Shown one piece after another: positions 1 to 9,445 of a stretch of 64,000 bases of DNA. A model generated the notes under the pieces. That model was not told where the DNA came from, searched no databases, and saw nothing but the letters and a program-made list of their open reading frames with translations. A program made the position numbers and the translations under genes. Location: contig JALHLQ010000001.1 in the NCBI GenBank assembly GCA_022844485.1, positions 310,001 to 374,000 on the forward strand, in the 5' to 3' direction. The number at the start of each line of letters is the position of its first letter. Within the stretch, counting starts at the first letter, position 1. The stretch is from Xanthobacteraceae bacterium (lineage in GTDB: Bacteria > Pseudomonadota > Alphaproteobacteria > Rhizobiales > Xanthobacteraceae).

Positions 1-1
1 C

Positions 2-184
2 CGCACGGTCACGATTGCAAGCATGCGCGGCGAAACATTTCCGCTCGGCGATCACGCGAGGCTTGCCGTCACCATCCACCCCTCGGCGTTGCTGCGCATC
101 CGCGACGCCGATGATCGCGAGCGCCAATACGAGGGCTTCGTCGCCGACCTGCGGCGGGCGGCGAAGCTCGCGCACGCGGCGTGA
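2..184 (+). CDS. 3' end of a uracil-DNA glycosylase superfamily protein, UdgX-like (partial)
   Basis: An open frame enters from the left edge and stops with TGA at 182-184, giving about 60 C-terminal residues. They include V-T-I-H-P-S-A-L-L-R-I-R and the end Y-E-G-F-V-A-D-L-R-R-A-A. The H-P-S-x-L-L-R segment followed by a short helix ending F-V-A-D-L-R matches the C-terminus of family 4/UdgX uracil-DNA glycosylases, where the His-Pro-Ser loop belongs to the active site. UdgX is known to bind uracil in DNA covalently. The N-terminal catalytic motifs lie outside the window, so UdgX cannot be separated from an ordinary family 4 UDG. It converges on ptsH with only three bases between stop codons. 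Confidence 0.6.
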   Translation, partial: RTVTIASMRGETFPLGDHARLAVTIHPSALLRIRDADDRERQYEGFVADLRRAAKLAHAA

Positions 185-187
185 TCT

Positions 188-517
188 TTACTCGTCCTCG
201 TCGAAGCGCCCGGCGACCAGCTTCTCCAGCGCCGCCATGACGTCCGCTGCCTGGGGCCCGCTCGCCTCCACGGTGATGGTGGTGCCGGGAGCAGCGGACA
301 ACATCATGAGTCCCATGATCGAGGTGCCGCCGACCGTCTCGCCACAGCGCGTCACGCGCACCGTGGCGTCGAACTTCTCGACCGTGAGAACGAATTTCGC
401 GGAGGCGCGCGCATGCAGCCCCTTTTGATTGACGATATTCAACACGCGCACGATGGAGCCCGGCCGCGCCGTCACGGTGTCCGGTGGACAGTCATCCGAA
501 GAGATCGAATCAGTCAT
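188..517 (-). CDS. ptsH: HPr phosphocarrier protein of the regulatory PTS
   Basis: 109 aa. The phospho-accepting histidine lies in G-L-H-A-R-A-S-A-K-F, and the regulatory serine recognised by HPr kinase lies in G-G-T-S-I-M-G-L-M-M-L, so both phosphorylation sites of a classical HPr are present. The first 20 residues or so are an extension beyond the usual 85-90 aa core. The gene is last in the minus-strand run chvI-chvG-hprK-EIIA-ptsH, and its start overlaps the EIIA stop by four bases, implying translational coupling. No sugar-specific EIIB/EIIC lies nearby. In alphaproteobacteria this set is a phosphorylation relay controlling metabolism rather than a sugar importer. Confidence 0.93.
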   Translation of the reverse strand: MTDSISSDDCPPDTVTARPGSIVRVLNIVNQKGLHARASAKFVLTVEKFDATVRVTRCGETVGGTSIMGLMMLSAAPGTTITVEASGPQAADVMAALEKLVAGRFDEDE

Positions 518-915
518 TTGCCGGCGAGAACCCGGCTGGCGATGGTGATGTATTTGCGGCCGGCTTCCTGAGCGGCAACCACGGCGTCGCCCAGCGGAAC
601 TTCGTCACGCACCTTGGCGAGCTTGATCAGCATCGGCAGATTGATTCCGGCAAGCACTTCCACATGCGGCCGCGCCATGCAGGCAATCGACAGATTGGAT
701 GGGGTGCCGCCGAACATATCCGTCAGAATGACCGCGCCGTCTCCCCGGTCAACCCGTTTGACGGCTTCGACGATGTCGTGACGCGCCTGCTCGGCGTCGT
801 CTTCGGGACCGATCGTGATCGTTTCGATCTGCTTTTGCGGGCCGACCACATGCTCCAGCGCCGCTCGAAACTCGATGGCCAGCCGCCCGTGCGTGACAAG
901 GACGATGCCGATCAT
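514..915 (-). CDS. PTS EIIA component, mannose (EIIA-Man) family
   Basis: 133 aa. It opens with M-I-G-I-V-L-V-T-H-G-R-L-A, where His9 is the expected phosphorylation site of the mannose-family IIA fold. The conserved block T-D-M-F-G-G-T-P-S-N follows in the middle. Length and motifs fit a stand-alone IIA-Man domain as found between hprK and ptsH in Rhizobiales. It would take phosphate from HPr. With no IIB or IIC partner in view its output is probably regulatory, which is inference from family context. The gene overlaps ptsH by four bases, and 128 bp separate it from hprK. Confidence 0.9.
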   Translation of the reverse strand: MIGIVLVTHGRLAIEFRAALEHVVGPQKQIETITIGPEDDAEQARHDIVEAVKRVDRGDGAVILTDMFGGTPSNLSIACMARPHVEVLAGINLPMLIKLAKVRDEVPLGDAVVAAQEAGRKYITIASRVLAGK

Positions 916-1043
916 AGATGTGAAAACTCCACGGCGTTCGTTCGCCGTTAACCGGGGCGGAATTCATGGCCTTGGTCGAAGCACCACGCAAGGGCTAACG
1001 CCGGCCTATGGTGCAGCGCACACTACCAGAAAAGATGCTGCTG

Positions 1044-1502
1044 TTAATAGGCAACTTCCTTAGTTCGCAATGCAGCAAATAGGATGGATAAGCTTTCGGT
1101 TCCAGCGGGGATTGCCAGGCGCGGCAAGGTGACGCCCTCAAGCTCGGCCAGGCGCGATTCGGGGGCCGGCAACCGGGCCGAATCGGCCGCTTGCAGATCG
1201 ATGACCATGCCCAGAACGGCCAGCGGCTCGTATTCGAGCCGGCGCAACCCAAGTCCCCGAACTTCGATAAGCCCCTCGAGTGCCTTTGCCGGACGCACGA
1301 GCAGCCGTGAATGGGCCGCCTCGATCGTGACGCGGTCATCCCCCACAAGCCGCGCAAATGGGAATCGCCCCTCGGCTGCGGCCTCGATCAAGGCCAAGGC
1401 CAGCCAGGATTTGCCGGACCCCGAGGGCCCTCGGATGAGGATCGCGCGGGCGCCGGTCAGAACGGCGGACCCATGCACCGTCCGGGTGCGGTCGGACGCC
1501 AT
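1044..1502 (-). CDS. hprK: HPr kinase/phosphorylase, short alphaproteobacterial form
   Basis: 152 aa, about half the length of Firmicutes HprK. It keeps the C-terminal kinase domain only: P-loop G-P-S-G-S-G-K-S at about residues 25-32, catalytic acidic stretch V-G-D-D-R-V, and the family segment I-E-V-R-G-L-G. It phosphorylates and dephosphorylates the regulatory serine of HPr, whose gene lies two positions downstream. The start codon overlaps the chvG stop in a TGATG arrangement, so it is translationally coupled to the ChvG kinase gene. The missing N-terminal domain is normal for this clade and not a truncation. Confidence 0.92.
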   Translation of the reverse strand: MASDRTRTVHGSAVLTGARAILIRGPSGSGKSWLALALIEAAAEGRFPFARLVGDDRVTIEAAHSRLLVRPAKALEGLIEVRGLGLRRLEYEPLAVLGMVIDLQAADSARLPAPESRLAELEGVTLPRLAIPAGTESLSILFAALRTKEVAY

Positions 1503-3370
1503 CAGGCGGCCGCGGGAAGCCGGATCGTGAAGCGTGCCCCGAGTATGCTGCGCTCGCCATCCGGGCCGGGAACTCCGAGGCGGTTCTCGGCGCGGATCGA
1601 GCCGCCAAGGGCCTCGATGATCTGCTTGGAGATGGAAAGTCCCAGCCCCGAGTTCTGGCCGAAACCCTGCTCGGGCCGGTCGGTGTAGAACCGGTCGAAA
1701 ATCTTCTCGAACGCATCCGGCCGGATCCCCGGTCCATCGTCATCCACCGCGATTTCGACGTCATGCCGCAGTCGCGTGCAAGTGACGCGCACCGTGCCCC
1801 CTCGCGGCGAGAAAGAGCGCGCATTGTCGATCAGGTTGTTGATGACGCGACTGATTCGCGAATCGTGTCCGCAGACGATAAAGGCTCCGGCCCCGCCGCG
1901 TTCGAATGCGAGCGAGACGGTGACGCCGTCGTCACGCCGAACTTCGTTGGAGACCTTCACGACAGTGGTCAGCGCTTTCATCAGATCGACGGGCACGACT
2001 TCCTGACGCTGCAGCTCCGCGTCCAGCCGGCTTGCATCGGATACGTCGGAAATTAGCCGGTCGAGACGCCTCACGTCATGCTCGATGACGGCCAGCAGTC
2101 GCGCACGGCTTGCCTCGGTTTTCGCCAGCGGCAGCGTTTCGACGGCGGAGCGCAGCGACGTGAGCGGATTTTTGAGCTCATGGGCGACATCGGCTGCGAA
2201 ACTCTCGATCGCCTCGATCCGCCGATACAGCGCATTTGTCATGTCGCGCAGCGCGCCGGAGAGATGCCCGATCTCGTCGCGGCGCTGCGTAAAGTCCGGG
2301 ATCTCGACGCGCGACTTGATACGCCGGCGCACGCTTTCGGCGCCGTCGGCCAGCCGCCGGACCGGTCCGGCGATCGTGCTCGCGAGCAGGAACGAGAGGA
2401 CGACCATCACCGATGCCGCGATCAGAAACACCTTGAAAATCGCCAGCCGCTCCGCCTGTACCGCCTGATCGATGTCGCTGCCCTGGGTCGAAAGAAGAAG
2501 AGCGCCGCGTACCGCGCGGAAACGCTGCACCGGCACCGCGACGGAGACGATCACCTCTGCGCGGTCGTTGATCCGCACAATGCTGGCATTTGCGCCGGTC
2601 AGCGCCTGCGTCACTTCCGGGTAGCCCTTGCCGTTCTCGGGTCCGAGTTCCCGATAGAGCGGCAGGTCGCCCCGGCCGAGCCATTTTTTGACCGAGATCC
2701 ACTGCTTCTCGAAGAAGCCGGGTTTTTCCGCGGTCGGCGAGGGCAGGTCGAAGCGGAGCACGTCTCCGCGCCCAAACAGGCTCCTGGAGTCCACAAGCAG
2801 CACGCCGTCATGATCGTAGATGCGCGCGCGCGTCTTGGTCGGCGACACCAGCCGCCTCAACACCGGCGCGACCCGCTCCGGATTGACCGGGAATTCCAAT
2901 GAGGATTGCACCTCATCGGCCGGCGCATAGGTCTCCCCCGCCTGCAGTTCGAGCAGGCGCTCCGGATCGAGTGTTATGGTGTTGGTCTCGATCGTCGCCG
3001 AGCCCGCAATGGCGCCGGCAATGATCTCGCCTTGCACGAGCAGGCTCTGGATGCGGGCGTCGATCAGCCCGGCGCGAAACTGCGACAGATAGAGAATCCC
3101 GACGACCAGCGCCAAGAGTCCGGCAATGTTGAGAACGACGATTCGTCGGGTCAGGCTCGACAGGCTTTGCCGGACGAAGAACTGCAAGGCGCGCCGCGCC
3201 CAGCCGGCGCGGGCTTTCTGGTCGAGGCCCTCGCCCGTCATGATGTCGGGCAAGGAAACCAGGCGCGCCACGCGCGACTCTATTTTTGCAGTTCGATCGA
3301 GCACCAGTCCGATCCGCTCGCTATCCGCACGGCATAAAGCCGTGCCCGGGTACCTCGTGGTCCGATTCAA
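1502..3370 (-). CDS. chvG: Sensor histidine kinase ChvG (ExoS-type)
   Basis: Membrane kinase of the acid/envelope-stress pair ChvG-ChvI. Using the longest frame (622 aa): transmembrane segments at about 77-98 and 313-335 bracket a periplasmic sensor domain, then a HAMP region, the phospho-accepting His397 in V-A-H-E-L-K-N-P-L, an N-box with I-N-N-L-I-D-N-A, and G-boxes D-D-G-P-G-I and G-L-G-L-S-I. The longest frame begins at a TTG inside a direct repeat, so the true start is probably internal; the ATG at 3239-3241 (codon 44) is the first ATG candidate, though without a strong ribosome site. The gene lies downstream of chvI and overlaps hprK. Confidence 0.93.
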   Translation of the reverse strand: MNRTTRYPGTALCRADSERIGLVLDRTAKIESRVARLVSLPDIMTGEGLDQKARAGWARRALQFFVRQSLSSLTRRIVVLNIAGLLALVVGILYLSQFRAGLIDARIQSLLVQGEIIAGAIAGSATIETNTITLDPERLLELQAGETYAPADEVQSSLEFPVNPERVAPVLRRLVSPTKTRARIYDHDGVLLVDSRSLFGRGDVLRFDLPSPTAEKPGFFEKQWISVKKWLGRGDLPLYRELGPENGKGYPEVTQALTGANASIVRINDRAEVIVSVAVPVQRFRAVRGALLLSTQGSDIDQAVQAERLAIFKVFLIAASVMVVLSFLLASTIAGPVRRLADGAESVRRRIKSRVEIPDFTQRRDEIGHLSGALRDMTNALYRRIEAIESFAADVAHELKNPLTSLRSAVETLPLAKTEASRARLLAVIEHDVRRLDRLISDVSDASRLDAELQRQEVVPVDLMKALTTVVKVSNEVRRDDGVTVSLAFERGGAGAFIVCGHDSRISRVINNLIDNARSFSPRGGTVRVTCTRLRHDVEIAVDDDGPGIRPDAFEKIFDRFYTDRPEQGFGQNSGLGLSISKQIIEALGGSIRAENRLGVPGPDGERSILGARFTIRLPAAA

Positions 3371-3398
3371 ACCACTCCACTAGTGGTCCGATTCTAAC
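3357..3398. repeat. Two-copy direct repeat between chvI and chvG carrying GATTC sites
   Basis: GTGGTCCGATTC followed by A-A-A-C or T-A-A-C occurs at 3357-3372 and 3383-3398, a 26-bp period. Each copy contains GATTC, which fits the CcrM methylation site GANTC. The pair sits just upstream of, and partly over, the 5' end of the chvG frame. It could be a regulator binding pair or a methylation-sensitive promoter element; function is not shown. Confidence 0.5.
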
Positions 3399-3470
3399 AT
3401 TCGCATCCCGTGTCGGCAGTCGGGGTCGCGAAGGCGAATCCACTCCACGGGCGCAACACGCGTGTGTTCG

Positions 3471-4172
3471 TCAGGTTTCCTTAAAGCGGTATCCCACGCC
3501 ATAGAGCGTTTCGATCATATCGAAATCGTCGTCGGCCGACTTGAATTTCTTTCGCAGCCGCTTGATGTGGCTGTCGATGGTGCGGTCATCCACATAGACC
3601 TGGTCGTCATAGGCCGCATCCATGAGGGCATTGCGGCTCTTGACGACTCCCGGCCGCGTTGCGAGCGCTTGCAGGATCAGGAATTCCGTGACCGTGAGGG
3701 TCACCGGATCGTTTCTCCATGTGCAGGTGTGGCGCTCCGGATCCATCCGCAACGCGCCGCGCTCGAGCACTTTCGCCGAGTCCACTTCTTTGACGGGCGC
3801 GCCGTCCTTCGGCGTCGCGCGGCGAAGCACGGCCTTCACGCGTTCGACGAGCAGGCGCTGTGAGAAAGGCTTGCGGATGAAATCGTCCGCGCCCATTTTC
3901 AACCCGAACAGCTCGTCGATTTCCTCGTCCTTCGAGGTGAGAAAGATGACCGGCATGTCCGATTTCTGCCGAAGCCGCCGCAGCAGCTCCATCCCATCCA
4001 TGCGCGGCATCTTGATATCGAGAATGGCAAGGTCCGGCGGGCTCGACCGAAAGCCTTCGAGAGCGGAGGCGCCATCCGTATAGGTGTTGATGCGATAGCC
4101 CTCGGATTCGAGCGCGATCGAGACGGACGTCAGAATATTGCGGTCGTCGTCAACCAGAGCGATGGTCGGCAT
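3471..4172 (-). CDS. chvI: Response regulator ChvI (OmpR/PhoB family)
   Basis: 233 aa. Receiver domain with acidic pocket V-D-D-D, phospho-acceptor Asp52 in [13 protein letters not shown], a conserved T-S-K-D-E segment and the switch K-P-F. The C-terminal winged helix has [16 protein letters not shown] and ends in V-G-Y-R-F. It is the partner of the ChvG kinase encoded 100 bp downstream. In Agrobacterium and Sinorhizobium this pair controls acid response, exopolysaccharide, motility and pckA, and here pckA lies on the other side of the divergent promoter region. Confidence 0.95.
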   Translation of the reverse strand: MPTIALVDDDRNILTSVSIALESEGYRINTYTDGASALEGFRSSPPDLAILDIKMPRMDGMELLRRLRQKSDMPVIFLTSKDEEIDELFGLKMGADDFIRKPFSQRLLVERVKAVLRRATPKDGAPVKEVDSAKVLERGALRMDPERHTCTWRNDPVTLTVTEFLILQALATRPGVVKSRNALMDAAYDDQVYVDDRTIDSHIKRLRKKFKSADDDFDMIETLYGVGYRFKET

Positions 4173-4378
4173 ACTGATTACTTGCCCCTTCGGTCACGGT
4201 GTGCGCTCAATGGCGCCGTTGGCCGGACTGATGCGAATACGCGTTCGTTTCGATTCGCGTTTCCGCAGAAGGGCCCCATCACAGGGGCCAAATTGTGACG
4301 TGTCGCGGCCGATTTCGAAGGCCTTATGGCAATAAGAGGCGGCCAAGGCAAGCTGGAATGCCATAATCGAGGCTGCAT

Positions 4379-5161
4379 ATGAGCATGAATGAGGCTGATC
4401 CGCGCGCGATCACAGACATGAAGCTCGAGCTTCCGGCCGGCGCCGCGCGCGAGTTCGATGCGGTCGGCATGTCGAGGGAACTTTTGCGTGCGACGCGCGC
4501 GGGCGCGCTCGCCACCAATGATCCCGCCAGCGGCTTTCCTCTCGCCACGCTCGTCAATGTCGCCACCGACGCGGACGGGGCGCCGCTGCTCTTGCTCTCC
4601 GACCTCTCCTTGCACACGCGCAATCTGAGAGCGGACGGCCGTTGTTCGCTTTTGCTCGCAGAGCAGGGAAAAGGCGATCCGCTCGCGCATCCTCGGCTCA
4701 CGCTTGTCGGAACCTGTGCCGTGACGGAAGCGCCGCGCGCGCGCCGCCGGTTCCTGTCGAAGCATCCGAAATCGCAGCTCTATGTCGATTTGCCCGATTT
4801 CACATTCTGGCGCATGAGCGTGAGCGACCTCCACCTGAATGGCGGCTTTGCCCGCGCGGCGACGCTCACGCCGCGCGATGTGCTGACCGACATTTCCGAT
4901 GCGGCGGCGCTGGTCGACGCAGAAGAAGGCGCGCTCGCCCATATGAACGCGGATCATGCGGATGGGATCCGCCTTTACGCGACCAGGCTCGGCGGCGGCA
5001 AGGACGGTCCCTGGACCATGACCGGATGCGATCCCGACGGGATGGATCTGGCGCTCGGAGACGAAACGCTGCGCATTCCCTTTGCACGCCGCGTCACCGA
5101 TCCCGCCGCGCTGCGCAAGACGCTGGCGGAGCTTGCCGAACGCGCGCGCGCCAAGCGGTAG
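4379..5161 (+). CDS. HugZ-family heme-utilisation/FMN-binding split-barrel protein
   Basis: 260 aa. The N-terminal two thirds form a pyridoxamine-phosphate-oxidase-like split barrel (A-T-L-V-N-V-A-T-D then [13 protein letters not shown]). The C-terminal part is a DUF2470-type domain with H-M-N-A-D-H-A-D-G. This two-domain order is that of HugZ proteins, which bind heme and support its breakdown; the H-M-N-x-D-H-x-D block is the usual heme-associated segment. Divergent from chvI and 176 bp upstream of pckA. The substrate is inferred from family only. ATG is at 4379. Confidence 0.82.
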   Translation: MSMNEADPRAITDMKLELPAGAAREFDAVGMSRELLRATRAGALATNDPASGFPLATLVNVATDADGAPLLLLSDLSLHTRNLRADGRCSLLLAEQGKGDPLAHPRLTLVGTCAVTEAPRARRRFLSKHPKSQLYVDLPDFTFWRMSVSDLHLNGGFARAATLTPRDVLTDISDAAALVDAEEGALAHMNADHADGIRLYATRLGGGKDGPWTMTGCDPDGMDLALGDETLRIPFARRVTDPAALRKTLAELAERARAKR

Positions 5162-5337
5162 TCTGTGCTCCACAAGTTGGACGATGCCGCCTGCACATAA
5201 ACATTGCCGCTCGGTATTGGCACGGATATGGATCGCGAGCTAAGGTTCCTGCGTTGTCGGCTGGAGCGCGCACTGCATGGCCGCCGCGCCGGGGAGATTT
5301 CGCTCTCATCAGCGCCGCATGTTCGGAGGTCATTTAC

Positions 5338-6951
5338 GTGAAAGAGACTGGCGTAAGAAATGCCGCATTCGGCGCTGATAAATTCGGCTTTCAGAACCTC
5401 GCTGCCGTTCACTGGAACCCGTTGGAGCCCGCGCTTTACGAGCACGCGATCGGCCGGGGCGAGGCGCAGCTTGCTTATGGCGGCGCCATCGTGGCCGACA
5501 CCGGCGTGCACACCGGCCGCTCGCCGAAGGACAAATTCACCGTTCGCGATGCCTCGACCGAGCAGACGATCTGGTGGGACAACAACAACGCGATTACCCC
5601 AGCACAATTCGAAACGCTCTACCGCGATTTCATTGCCCACGCGAAAGGCAAGGAACTCTACGCGCAGGATCTCTTCGGTGGCGCCGATCCGCGCTATCGC
5701 ATCAAGGCCCGCGTCTATACGGAACTTGCCTGGCACTCGCTGTTCATCCGGACGCTGCTGATCCGGCCGGAGCGCCGCGAATTGACGAATTTCGCCCCGG
5801 ATCTGACGATCGTCGATCTCCCCTCGTTCAAAGCCGATCCGCAGCGGCACGGCGTTCGATCCGAGACGGTCATCGCCATCGACTTCAGCCGCAAGATCGT
5901 GCTGATCGGCGGCACGTCTTACGCGGGCGAGATGAAGAAGTCCGTGTTCACGACGCTCAACTACTACCTGCCGCAAGAAAGCGTCATGCCGATGCATTGT
6001 TCGGCCAATGTCGGTCCGGACGGCGATGCCGCGCTGTTCTTCGGCCTGTCCGGGACGGGAAAGACGACGCTCTCGGCCGACCCCTCGCGCACGCTCCTCG
6101 GAGACGACGAGCACGGCTGGGGACCGCAGGGCATCTTCAACTTCGAAGGCGGCTGCTACGCGAAAACGATAAGGCTGTCGGCTGAAGCCGAACCGGAGAT
6201 TTACGCAACCACCCGCCGTTTCGGCACCATCATGGAAAACGTCGTCATCGATCCGGATACGCGGATGCCGGATTTCGACGACGGCTCCAAGACCGAAAAC
6301 ACGCGCTGCGCCTATCCGCTCGACTTCATTCCGAACGCCTCAAAGACGGGACGGGCCGGACATCCGAAAAACATCATCATGCTGACGGCGGATGCGTTCG
6401 GCGTGATGCCGCCGATCGCCAGGCTGACCTCGGCGCAAGCGATGTACCATTTCCTCTCCGGCTACACCGCCAAGGTCGCCGGCACCGAGAAGGGCGTGAA
6501 AGACCCCGAGGCGACATTCTCGACCTGCTTCGGCGCGCCGTTCACGCCCCGTCACCCCTCCGTTTACGGCAATCTCCTTCGCGAGCTCATCGCCGCGCAT
6601 GGCGTCGATTGCTGGCTCGTCAACACCGGCTGGACCGGGGGCAAGTTCGGCATTGGCCGCCGGATGCCGATCAAGGTCACGCGGACACTGTTGTCGGCGG
6701 CGCTCGACGGATCGCTCAAGTCGGCAAACTTCCGCACCGATCCCTATTTCGGCTTCTCGGTGCCGACCGCCGTGCCCGGCATCGAGCCGCACCTGCTCTA
6801 TCCGTTCAAGACCTGGCAGAACAAGTCGGATTTTGACGAGACCGCGCGCCGGCTGGTGCGCATGTTCCAGGAGAATTTCACGCGTTTCGAGCGGCACGTC
6901 GACGCCGAGATCAAGGCGGCTGCGCCGGAGGTTCGCATCGCGGCGGAGTGA
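5338..6951 (+). CDS. pckA: Phosphoenolpyruvate carboxykinase (ATP)
   Basis: 537 aa from GTG at 5338, chosen because GGAGG at 5325-5329 lies eight bases upstream and the length matches the family; the open frame runs further upstream but that part is not PckA-like. It converts oxaloacetate and ATP to PEP, CO2 and ADP in gluconeogenesis. Recognisable: substrate loop [10 protein letters not shown], kinase-1a P-loop G-L-S-G-T-G-K-T-T, metal/ATP loop G-D-D-E-H-G-W, and N-T-G-W-T-G-G. pckA is a known ChvI target in related bacteria, which fits the neighbouring chvI-chvG genes. Confidence 0.96.
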   Translation: MKETGVRNAAFGADKFGFQNLAAVHWNPLEPALYEHAIGRGEAQLAYGGAIVADTGVHTGRSPKDKFTVRDASTEQTIWWDNNNAITPAQFETLYRDFIAHAKGKELYAQDLFGGADPRYRIKARVYTELAWHSLFIRTLLIRPERRELTNFAPDLTIVDLPSFKADPQRHGVRSETVIAIDFSRKIVLIGGTSYAGEMKKSVFTTLNYYLPQESVMPMHCSANVGPDGDAALFFGLSGTGKTTLSADPSRTLLGDDEHGWGPQGIFNFEGGCYAKTIRLSAEAEPEIYATTRRFGTIMENVVIDPDTRMPDFDDGSKTENTRCAYPLDFIPNASKTGRAGHPKNIIMLTADAFGVMPPIARLTSAQAMYHFLSGYTAKVAGTEKGVKDPEATFSTCFGAPFTPRHPSVYGNLLRELIAAHGVDCWLVNTGWTGGKFGIGRRMPIKVTRTLLSAALDGSLKSANFRTDPYFGFSVPTAVPGIEPHLLYPFKTWQNKSDFDETARRLVRMFQENFTRFERHVDAEIKAAAPEVRIAAE

Positions 6952-6975
6952 GCATCCGCCTTTCGGCATCACGCG

Positions 6976-7983
6976 CTATTCCCGAAACCGGACCGTTACG
7001 CCTTTCCGGCCGGTGAGATCCACGGTTGCGAATCCGGTGGCGTTCAGCCCGCGGCCGAGGCAGTCGGTGTGATCGCCGATCTCGAATCGGACGTTGCGCG
7101 TGCAGAAGGGCTTGGTCCCGCCCCAGACGAGGGTTTTCTCCGGCCGCTTGAACGCTTCCCCCTCGACGCCGAGCACTTCGGCAAAGCTGTAGAGGCGCTC
7201 GGGCCGGCCGATCATTTCCGGCTTCATGCATTGGCCGGGCTCGACGCGATACCATCCCCGCGTCGTCACCGCGCCCTGTTCCTCGACGCCCAGCGCGGCC
7301 ATCACGACATGTCGCGTTTCATTGCACCATGAAAAGCCGACTCCCTCCGCCGACTTGACCCAGTCGGCGAGGACGCTCAAAAAGTCCGCGCGCTTTGTCG
7401 CCTCTGCAGAGAGACTGGCTTCCTTGAGAAACTGGGCAAGCGCGGCGTCCGTCTTCTTGCCTTCCAGCCCGTCGATCGGATTGGCGTCATACCCGCCGAG
7501 CACCAGCAGCCGCTGGATCGCCGCAAGCCGCGCCTGATCAAGGGAATAGTCCGCCTCCTCGGCGAAATTGGCGACAAGGCCCTGCTCGGTCTGCGCCGGT
7601 TTGATCGCCGTGAAACGGACGAGCCGCTGTCCGGAGCGTGCGCGGCATGTTCGGGCGGCGGCGATGACGAAGTTGCCGTCGGCGACGCAAAGCTCGGCGT
7701 GACCCGTCTGCGCGAGAGGCGACGCGCCATAGACGGGCAGGGAGCGCGCGTGCACGTAAAGTGCGTCCGCTTCGATTGCGCCTTGAAGCACGGCGCGGCA
7801 CTGGCCGGGCTCGGCGCGAAACCACCCGCGGGTCGCCACCGCGCTCTTGTCTTCAAGCGCCAGCGCGAAGTCGAGCACATAGCTCGTCTTGTTGCAGAGA
7901 TGCAGGTCGGCGCGCGCGGGATTGTTCATGAAAAGCGCAACGAGGCCGCCGCCCAGGAGCGCGCAAAGCCCTCGCCCGCCCAT
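6976..7983 (-). CDS. Exported protein with two DUF1036 domains flanking a peptidoglycan-binding-like segment
   Basis: 335 aa from ATG 7981-7983; the frame extends to a TTG at 8043, and neither start has a clear ribosome site. A signal peptide (A-L-L-G-G-G-L-V-A-L-F then A-R-A) precedes the first DUF1036 unit, L-H-L-C-N-K-T-S with T-R-G-W-F-R-A-E-P-G-Q-C. A middle stretch, A-I-Q-R-L-L-V-L-G-G-Y-D-A-N-P-I-D-G, resembles a PG_binding_1 repeat. A second unit has S-W-C-N-E-T-R and T-R-G-W-Y-R-V-E-P-G-Q-C. The repeated G-W-[FY]-R-x-E-P-G-Q-C marks an internal duplication. DUF1036 has no known activity; a periplasmic role is inferred. Confidence 0.8.
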   Translation of the reverse strand: MGGRGLCALLGGGLVALFMNNPARADLHLCNKTSYVLDFALALEDKSAVATRGWFRAEPGQCRAVLQGAIEADALYVHARSLPVYGASPLAQTGHAELCVADGNFVIAAARTCRARSGQRLVRFTAIKPAQTEQGLVANFAEEADYSLDQARLAAIQRLLVLGGYDANPIDGLEGKKTDAALAQFLKEASLSAEATKRADFLSVLADWVKSAEGVGFSWCNETRHVVMAALGVEEQGAVTTRGWYRVEPGQCMKPEMIGRPERLYSFAEVLGVEGEAFKRPEKTLVWGGTKPFCTRNVRFEIGDHTDCLGRGLNATGFATVDLTGRKGVTVRFRE

Positions 7984-8088
7984 CCTGCGGGCGACGGCCG
8001 GGGAGCAGATTGTCTGATGAGGCCGTGCACCCACGCTCGCCAATCCGAATCAGGTGGCGAATGATAGCTCAGGGGCGCATAGGGTGGT

Positions 8089-8967
8089 CTAACGTTTGAT
8101 CAGCGTGCCGGCGCCGTGGTCGGTGAGCAGCTCGAGCAGCACCGCGTGCTCCACCTTTCCGTCCAGGATCACGACGCCTTCGACGCCCTGGTCGAGCGCG
8201 TAGATGCAGGTCTCGACTTTCGGAATCATCCCCCCGGTAATCGTGCCGTCCGCGATCAGCCGCCGCGCCTCGTCAACCGACAACTCGCTGATGAGCTGCT
8301 TCGATTTGTCGAGTACGCCCGCCACGTCGGTGAGGAGCAGCAGCCGCTTGGCCTTCAGCGCACCGGCGATCGCGCCGGCAAACGTGTCGGCGTTCACATT
8401 GTAGGTGACGCCGTTCGTCGAGGTCGCGATCGGCGCCAGCACGGGAATGAGCTCGCGCCCAAGAATCTGGTTGAGCACCGTCATATCCACCTTGTCTGGC
8501 TCGCCGACGAAGCCGAGGTCGACCACCTTGTCAGTCTTGTCGGACGTGACCTGCCGGTTGACTTTGCGGGCCGTGACCATGTTGCCGTCCTTGCCCGACA
8601 GCCCGATGGCCTTGCCGCCCGCCTCGTTGATGAAGCCCACGATCTGCTTGTTGATCGAGCCGGCCAGCACCATCTCGACCACCTCGATCGTCTCGGCGTC
8701 GGTCACGCGCAACCCGCCGGCAAATTCCGACTTGATGCCGAGCCGCGACAGCATTGCTTGGATTTGCGGTCCGCCCCCGTGCACGACAACCGGGTTTATC
8801 GCCGTCTGCTCGAGCAGGACGATATCGCGGGCGAAGCTTCGCGCTCCCGCCTCTTCGCCCATGGCGTGTCCGCCATATTTCACCACCACGATCTCCTCGT
8901 CGTAGCGCTGCATGTGCGGCAGCGCTTCGGACAGGACGCGGGCGATGTCGAAAGGCGTCGCAGTCAT
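8089..8967 (-). CDS. argB: Acetylglutamate kinase
   Basis: 292 aa. Phosphorylates N-acetyl-L-glutamate, the second step of arginine biosynthesis. Motifs of the amino-acid kinase fold: [10 protein letters not shown], the substrate loop [13 protein letters not shown], and the nucleotide region [12 protein letters not shown]. The C-terminal H-G-A-G-T-L-I-K-R is typical. It is the distal gene of the rpmH-rnpA-yidC-engB run, a conserved Rhizobiales arrangement, here separated from engB by a DUF423 gene. Confidence 0.96.
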   Translation of the reverse strand: MTATPFDIARVLSEALPHMQRYDEEIVVVKYGGHAMGEEAGARSFARDIVLLEQTAINPVVVHGGGPQIQAMLSRLGIKSEFAGGLRVTDAETIEVVEMVLAGSINKQIVGFINEAGGKAIGLSGKDGNMVTARKVNRQVTSDKTDKVVDLGFVGEPDKVDMTVLNQILGRELIPVLAPIATSTNGVTYNVNADTFAGAIAGALKAKRLLLLTDVAGVLDKSKQLISELSVDEARRLIADGTITGGMIPKVETCIYALDQGVEGVVILDGKVEHAVLLELLTDHGAGTLIKR

Positions 8968-9037
8968 GAGGACCTCGCGCTGGCGGGGGGAAGCGGTCGC
9001 CTTGTAACGGGATAGCGGAGGGCGCGAAAGGGTGAAT

Positions 9038-9400
9038 TCAGCGCGAGGCGAGCGTCACCAGGCCTGAAATCGCGACCGCCAGCCAGCTGAACAGCAGAAT
9101 GAACCCCCCGGCCGGCGCAGCACCGGGGAAGAGGCGGACGCCCATATAGGCGCGCATGGCGAGGTCGCCCGCGAATAGGCTTGCGCCCAGCACCAGCCCG
9201 CCCGAGGCCAAGAGCGCCAGCGGACGAAACGGAATCCCATGCGCGACGACCGCCACAAGGCCGATCACAGCCGCGGCATGGATCAGCAGCATGCTGCCCG
9301 CGACCTCCAGATTGAGCCCCGGCCGCGCATGCGCCGAGGCGGCGGCAAGCCAGATGCCGGCCGCGCCCATCAGTCCGGCAAGAACGATCAACATCGGCAT
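9038..9400 (-). CDS. DUF423 small membrane protein
   Basis: 120 aa with four hydrophobic segments and almost no soluble part. The signature stretch [14 protein letters not shown] followed by [18 protein letters not shown] is characteristic of DUF423/YgdD inner-membrane proteins. No molecular function is established for the family. It sits between engB and argB, which are often directly adjacent in related genomes, with gaps of 45 and 70 bp, so it is probably co-transcribed. Confidence 0.82.
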   Translation of the reverse strand: MPMLIVLAGLMGAAGIWLAAASAHARPGLNLEVAGSMLLIHAAAVIGLVAVVAHGIPFRPLALLASGGLVLGASLFAGDLAMRAYMGVRLFPGAAPAGGFILLFSWLAVAISGLVTLASR

Positions 9401-9445
9401 CAGCGGGCTCCAGGCTCTCCAGACCGAACGGCAAGACCAACTGCT

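Noticed and set aside
4642-5337. N-terminal extension of PckA back to 4642
   Set aside because: The extra 232 residues are out-of-frame hugZ sequence with arginine-rich composition. GGAGG before the GTG at 5338 and the family length place the start there.
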